A stretch of DNA of 26,398 nt from contig JANBQS010000207.1 in NCBI GenBank assembly GCA_027577415.1, positions 1 through 26,398 on the forward strand. Direction: 5' to 3'. A model generated the notes under the pieces. It was not told where the DNA came from. It was given only the letters and a program-made list of their open reading frames with translations, and ran no database searches. The position numbers and the translations under genes were made by a program. This DNA comes from Coemansia sp. RSA 922. Lineage: Eukaryota; Kickxellomycota; Kickxellomycetes; Kickxellales; Kickxellaceae. Positions within the stretch are counted from its first letter, which is position 1; every line of letters starts with the position of its first letter. Below are positions 23,249-26,398 of the stretch, in pieces.

Positions 23249-25415
23249 ATGCGGTCTTTTGTATACCTCGCCTTGCTTATTGCTGGAGTGAGCAGCTCAT
23301 CTGATACATGCAGCGCAGGTCGCCGAGCCCCACTGCTATTGGCTAAGCGCAGCGAGATATCGTCATCATCTGTTCAGCCGGTAACGGGCCGCTCATGCAC
23401 ATCTGACTCGCAATGCATCACGTATCGGGCCGGCAACCGCAGCTCCAGCTCCACAGCTCCTTCGAACCCAAAGCCGCGTTTGGGCGAGTACGCCTGCATA
23501 GGCGGCACTTGTCACTATATGGTCAAACCAGGTAAGATATTATATTATTATTATTCACTATTGGAAAAATACTTAATAGGTCCAACTAACAACTTTTCCT
23601 TTTACCCTCGTAGGCGAGCTCTGCTTTGCCGCCAAAGACTGCACCGCCTTTCAGCTCAGCCGGCGGTGGGCGCCAGACACAAACGCCTCTATAAGCGCCA
23701 ACGAAGAAAGCGCCTGGTGTGCGCCCGAGTTTTGTACTTTAGAGTCGTCCTGCGGCGGCGCTTGGACTCTTGATGGCGCTCCTGCTGACGTCCCGCCTGG
23801 CGCCAACTCTGCTCGGCCCATTATTAACGGCTCTATCTCATGCTGCGGCGGATTTATGCCCGCTGCTCAGTGTGGAGTATATGGCGGCTCGGTCGACACC
23901 TGCTCTAGCGGATACACTTGCGCTTCAGCAGCCACGCCAAATAGAAACACAGCACAGACGCCACTTGCCGACTCATCTACCACGCTGCTGGGCCGATGCG
24001 TGAGCCAAGAGCCGCACCAGCAAGTGTGGATCGGCGTGCTCCTAGTGCTCATTGGCGGCGCTACCCTCAACGTCGGCCTCAACCTCCAAAAGTACGCCTT
24101 TCGCAAGCGTCAGCAAAAGGCCGCCGCCGACGCTGCCGCCGCTCAAGCCAAGCAGGGTCGCTCGCCTACGCCGCCTAGTGACGTGTACTTTTACTCCTCT
24201 GGCGCCCTCCACACAGCGCGCAAGGCCACCGTCGTTGCTACTACGCCTTTACCACCACAGCCAGCCGATAATAGCGACACCACGGCTAGGAATTACGACG
24301 GCGACGATATTTTCGAGATGACCAACTGCGGCGACAGAAACGCTGCTCGCCGCCCATTCTCAGCACTGGGCACTAATACTCGCCGCCCCTCACTCTCAAT
24401 TCTGCCTCCGCCGACATTACCCGCAAACTCCACCGCCGTGCCGCCGAACAAAACGCCCTTCAGCAGCCCCGTGTGGCTAGTCGGCCTGGTAATTTTTATT
24501 CTTGGCAATGTCGTCAACTTTATTGCCTTGCAATTCGCGCCTCAGTCGTTGGTCGCTCCCCTGGGCGCCGTATCCCTAGTCACCAACGTCATTATCGCGC
24601 CGCTGCTCAACGACGAAAAGATCAGTCTGTTTGACGTCGGAGGCATTGTACTTATTATCGCCGGCTGCGTCGTCGTCGTCGTATTCAGTGGCATTGTACA
24701 GCAAGACTACCGCCTCTGTGTACTCATTCAGCTACTCAAGGCCAAGCCGACTGTGCTATATCTGTGCCTGATATTCGTTCTCATCTTGGCGATTTACATT
24801 TTCCTCTGGACTGTAGAGCGCGGTGTCACACACTACCTCCAGGAGCACCATCAACTCGGCGACTCGGATACTCTGACTATTGTCCATACTCACGAGTCCT
24901 TGCCCAACCCGAATCCCCCTGCCACTTGGTTCCAAAAGACTACCCGCACTCTGTTACAAAATCCGCTACTAATATTTGACCGCTATGTCTGCCCTATTAG
25001 CCCTTCCTCTCGCCATGTTCAGTATGGACTTCCACTCGCCTACGCCAGCCTGGGCTCGCTGATGGCCACACTGACGACCCTCTTTGCAAAATCGCTTGTC
25101 AACTTGCTCTCTGTATCCATATTTGACCACGACAACCAGTTTACCAGCTTTATCACTTGGGGTATCTTGCTGGTCACTGCATTTACCGCTGCTTCTCAGG
25201 TCTACTGGATTAACCAGGGCCTGCAGCGCTACGACGCTCTCCTCCAAGTGCCCGTCTTTTATGTCGTGTGGACTGTGTTTGACATTATTGGCGGCGGCGT
25301 GTACTTTAACGAATTCAAATTGTTTACCACTGTCAAGTACATCTTGTTTGCCGTGGGTGTAGCTATCATATTTTCTGGGGTTGGCCTGCTATCCAACCGC
25401 CTTAAGCGTTCGTAG
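23249..25415 (+). CDS. NIPA-type magnesium transporter with Cys-rich ectodomain (one intron)
   Basis: Two exons, 23249-23531 and 23614-25415, give 694 residues. A signal peptide (MRSFVYLALLIAGVSSS) leads into about 215 residues of lumenal or extracellular sequence with some 18 Cys, in pairs such as CTSDSQC, GGTC, CCGG and GYTC. The membrane part starts near residue 232 (WIGVLLVLIGGATLNVGLNLQKYAF), then a polar loop, then the NIPA core from about 380: LGNVVNFIALQFAPQSLVAP, LLNDEKISLFDVGG, and near the end YWINQGLQRYDALLQVPVFY and GGGVYFNEF. NIPA proteins carry Mg2+ and related cations. They normally lack such an ectodomain, so this fusion is unusual. The Cys-rich part could sense or bind a ligand or the wall. 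Frame and splice sites are consistent across the junction. Confidence 0.85.
23532..23613 (+). other. Intron in the NIPA-type gene
   Basis: 82 nt, beginning GTAAGA and ending CTCGTAG, with a branch-like CTAAC at 23586-23590. AT-rich between GC-richer exons. Removing it joins a signal-peptide exon to the rest in frame through a Gly codon, without a stop. Confidence 0.9.
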
Positions 25416-25712
25416 ATTTAGAGTAATATATATTAATAGCCAGAAATTCAAAAACTGAATACAGCATGGATGACAGTCCATACAGTTCAGTAAAAAAATT
25501 TAGCTATGTATTACGATATGAAATGTTGGTCATTAAAAAAGTTGAAGGCTACCAGACAATTTGATAATACCTGAAGCATGAAAGTACATGGTATAGCCTA
25601 ATCAGCCAATTGCATTGGTAACTGAATTTAAATGGCCCCATGTGTAGATACTAATAGCTCAAGTGTCATTATAAAGTAAAAAGTACCCTCAACCGTGATG
25701 CTAATCAATCTA
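25416..25712. other. Intergenic region with imperfect hairpin
   Basis: AT-rich and without a gene. An imperfect inverted repeat at 25454-25491 pairs ACTGAA with TTCAGT and ATGGA with TCCAT around a 6-nt loop. It lies about 40 nt after the NIPA-type stop, so it could fall in that 3' untranslated region. Confidence 0.4.
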
Positions 25713-26057
25713 TTAGAATTTGTACTCACTACCTGCAACCATTAGTGCAGCATCATTACACATCTTACGTACAGCTTCACAACCTGGCTGTAGATATTCA
25801 CACTCATCAAGCTTAGGCCCAGAGATTACAACTACATATATTTGTTTATTAGATTGGTAGTCCTTTATTGCACCTATACTGTCATCACTCAATATCATAC
25901 CTTGATTGTAGTATTGCACTTGTGTTATTGCTCTCTTCTCATTAACAACTGCAATCAAGGAATCAATTTCCTCTGGTTGATATGTTTTGCAGCAATTAAC
26001 CTTTATTCCATTCCTTTCCTCATTCAGATAACACAGGCGGGCATTTATAGCAACCAT
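25713..26057 (-). CDS. Gene C: unrecognised 114-residue protein
   Basis: An intact frame starting at 26057, only 2 nt from the purine satellite. No usual promoter is visible upstream, so the gene may be truncated or silent. The protein has several Cys (9, 22, 23, 86, 93, 100) and no membrane span. By eye it may be a distant relative of gene B. Both begin with a residue-NA-basic pattern (NARLCYL versus NAKVLVY). Both have YQ followed by E, a G-M/L-I/L strand and a VVVIS versus VLVYMHS strand at similar spacing, and later a YL. The order of strands recalls ubiquitin-like folds, but I would not annotate that. I do not know its function. Confidence 0.45.
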   Translation of the reverse strand: MVAINARLCYLNEERNGIKVNCCKTYQPEEIDSLIAVVNEKRAITQVQYYNQGMILSDDSIGAIKDYQSNKQIYVVVISGPKLDECEYLQPGCEAVRKMCNDAALMVAGSEYKF

Positions 26058-26398
26058 TATAAGGGGTTAGAAGGAGAGAGAGGGGGGTTAGAAGAGAGAG
26101 GGGGTTAGAAGAGGGGGGTTAGAAGAGAGAGAGGGTGTTAGAAGAGAGAGGGGTTAGAAGAGAGAGGGTTAGAAGAGAGAGGGGTTAGAGAAGAGAGAGA
26201 GAGAGGGGGTTAGAAGAGAGAGAGAGGTTAGAGAGTTAGAAGAGAGAGAGGGTTAGAGGGGTTAGAGAGAGAGAGAGAGAAGGTTAGAAAGAGAGTTAGA
26301 GAGGGGTTAGAGAGAGAAAGAGAGAGGGTTAGAAGAGAGAGAGAGGGTGTTAGAAGAGAGAGGGGTTAGAAGAGAGAGGGTTAGAAGAGAGAGGGGTT
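26058..26398 (+). repeat. Purine satellite with GGGGTTAG cores, running to window end
   Basis: About 340 nt, nearly free of C and with T only in the TTAG cores. Variable units of 10-25 nt have the form GGGGTTAGAAGAGAGAG, with slippage in the GA part and one to six G. There is a higher-order repeat: 26129-26186 and 26341-26398 are identical over 58 nt at an offset of 212 nt. GGGTTAG includes one permutation of the common TTAGGG telomere repeat, with the G-rich strand pointing to the window end. There are no consecutive TTAGGG units, so this is not a normal telomere tract. Confidence 0.85.

Noticed and set aside
26058..26398. True telomere repeat array
   Set aside because: The cores resemble a permuted TTAGGG, but they are separated by variable GA runs and never occur as consecutive TTAGGG units.

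Overview
The window looks like a piece of a fungal nuclear genome. The genes are compact and mostly intron-free, intergenic DNA is AT-rich with many poly-A/T runs, and neighbouring genes are tightly convergent or divergent. The gene content is fungal: an A34.5-type RNA polymerase I subunit, a Vps3-type CORVET subunit, a sterol 3-ketoreductase (Erg27 type), a GID E3 subunit (Rmd5), a Puf6 homologue and MAT-type HMG-box proteins. An early-diverging lineage such as Kickxellomycotina (Coemansia relatives) is my best guess. This is inference, not something the sequence proves.

Left flank (1-2950): gene-poor, with remnants of an unrecognised small-protein family. Gene A (369-461, +) and gene B (1032-2060, -) face each other. 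They share a promoter block with two ATF/CREB-like sites, a TATA/initiator-like core and the start of the protein, so this is an old inverted duplication. Gene B is split by a 603-bp insertion bounded by an exact 18-bp target-site duplication.

Core (2951-25415): RPA34 (-) and VPS3 (+) are divergent. RTC5-like TLD gene (-) and a BAHD-type acyltransferase (+) are divergent. A classical SDR (-) follows. Two MAT-type HMG-box genes (both -) flank a small secreted MPVA-repeat protein (+). A tandem array with hairpin arms comes next, then PUF6 (+) and RMD5 (-) in convergent orientation inside a GC-rich island. These are followed by a small orphan, an APC/C-type E2 (-), ERG27 (-), a SelO AMPylase (+), a second orphan (-), and a NIPA-type transporter (+) with one intron and an unusual Cys-rich ectodomain.

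Right flank (25416-26398): a third small unrecognised gene (C, -), possibly distantly related to gene B, lies against a purely purine satellite with GGGGTTAG cores that runs to the window end.

Most core genes are unrelated housekeeping functions and do not form a pathway. The candidates for something undescribed are the A/B/C small-protein family with its promoter module, and the HMG pair with a shared extra domain and a secreted protein between them.
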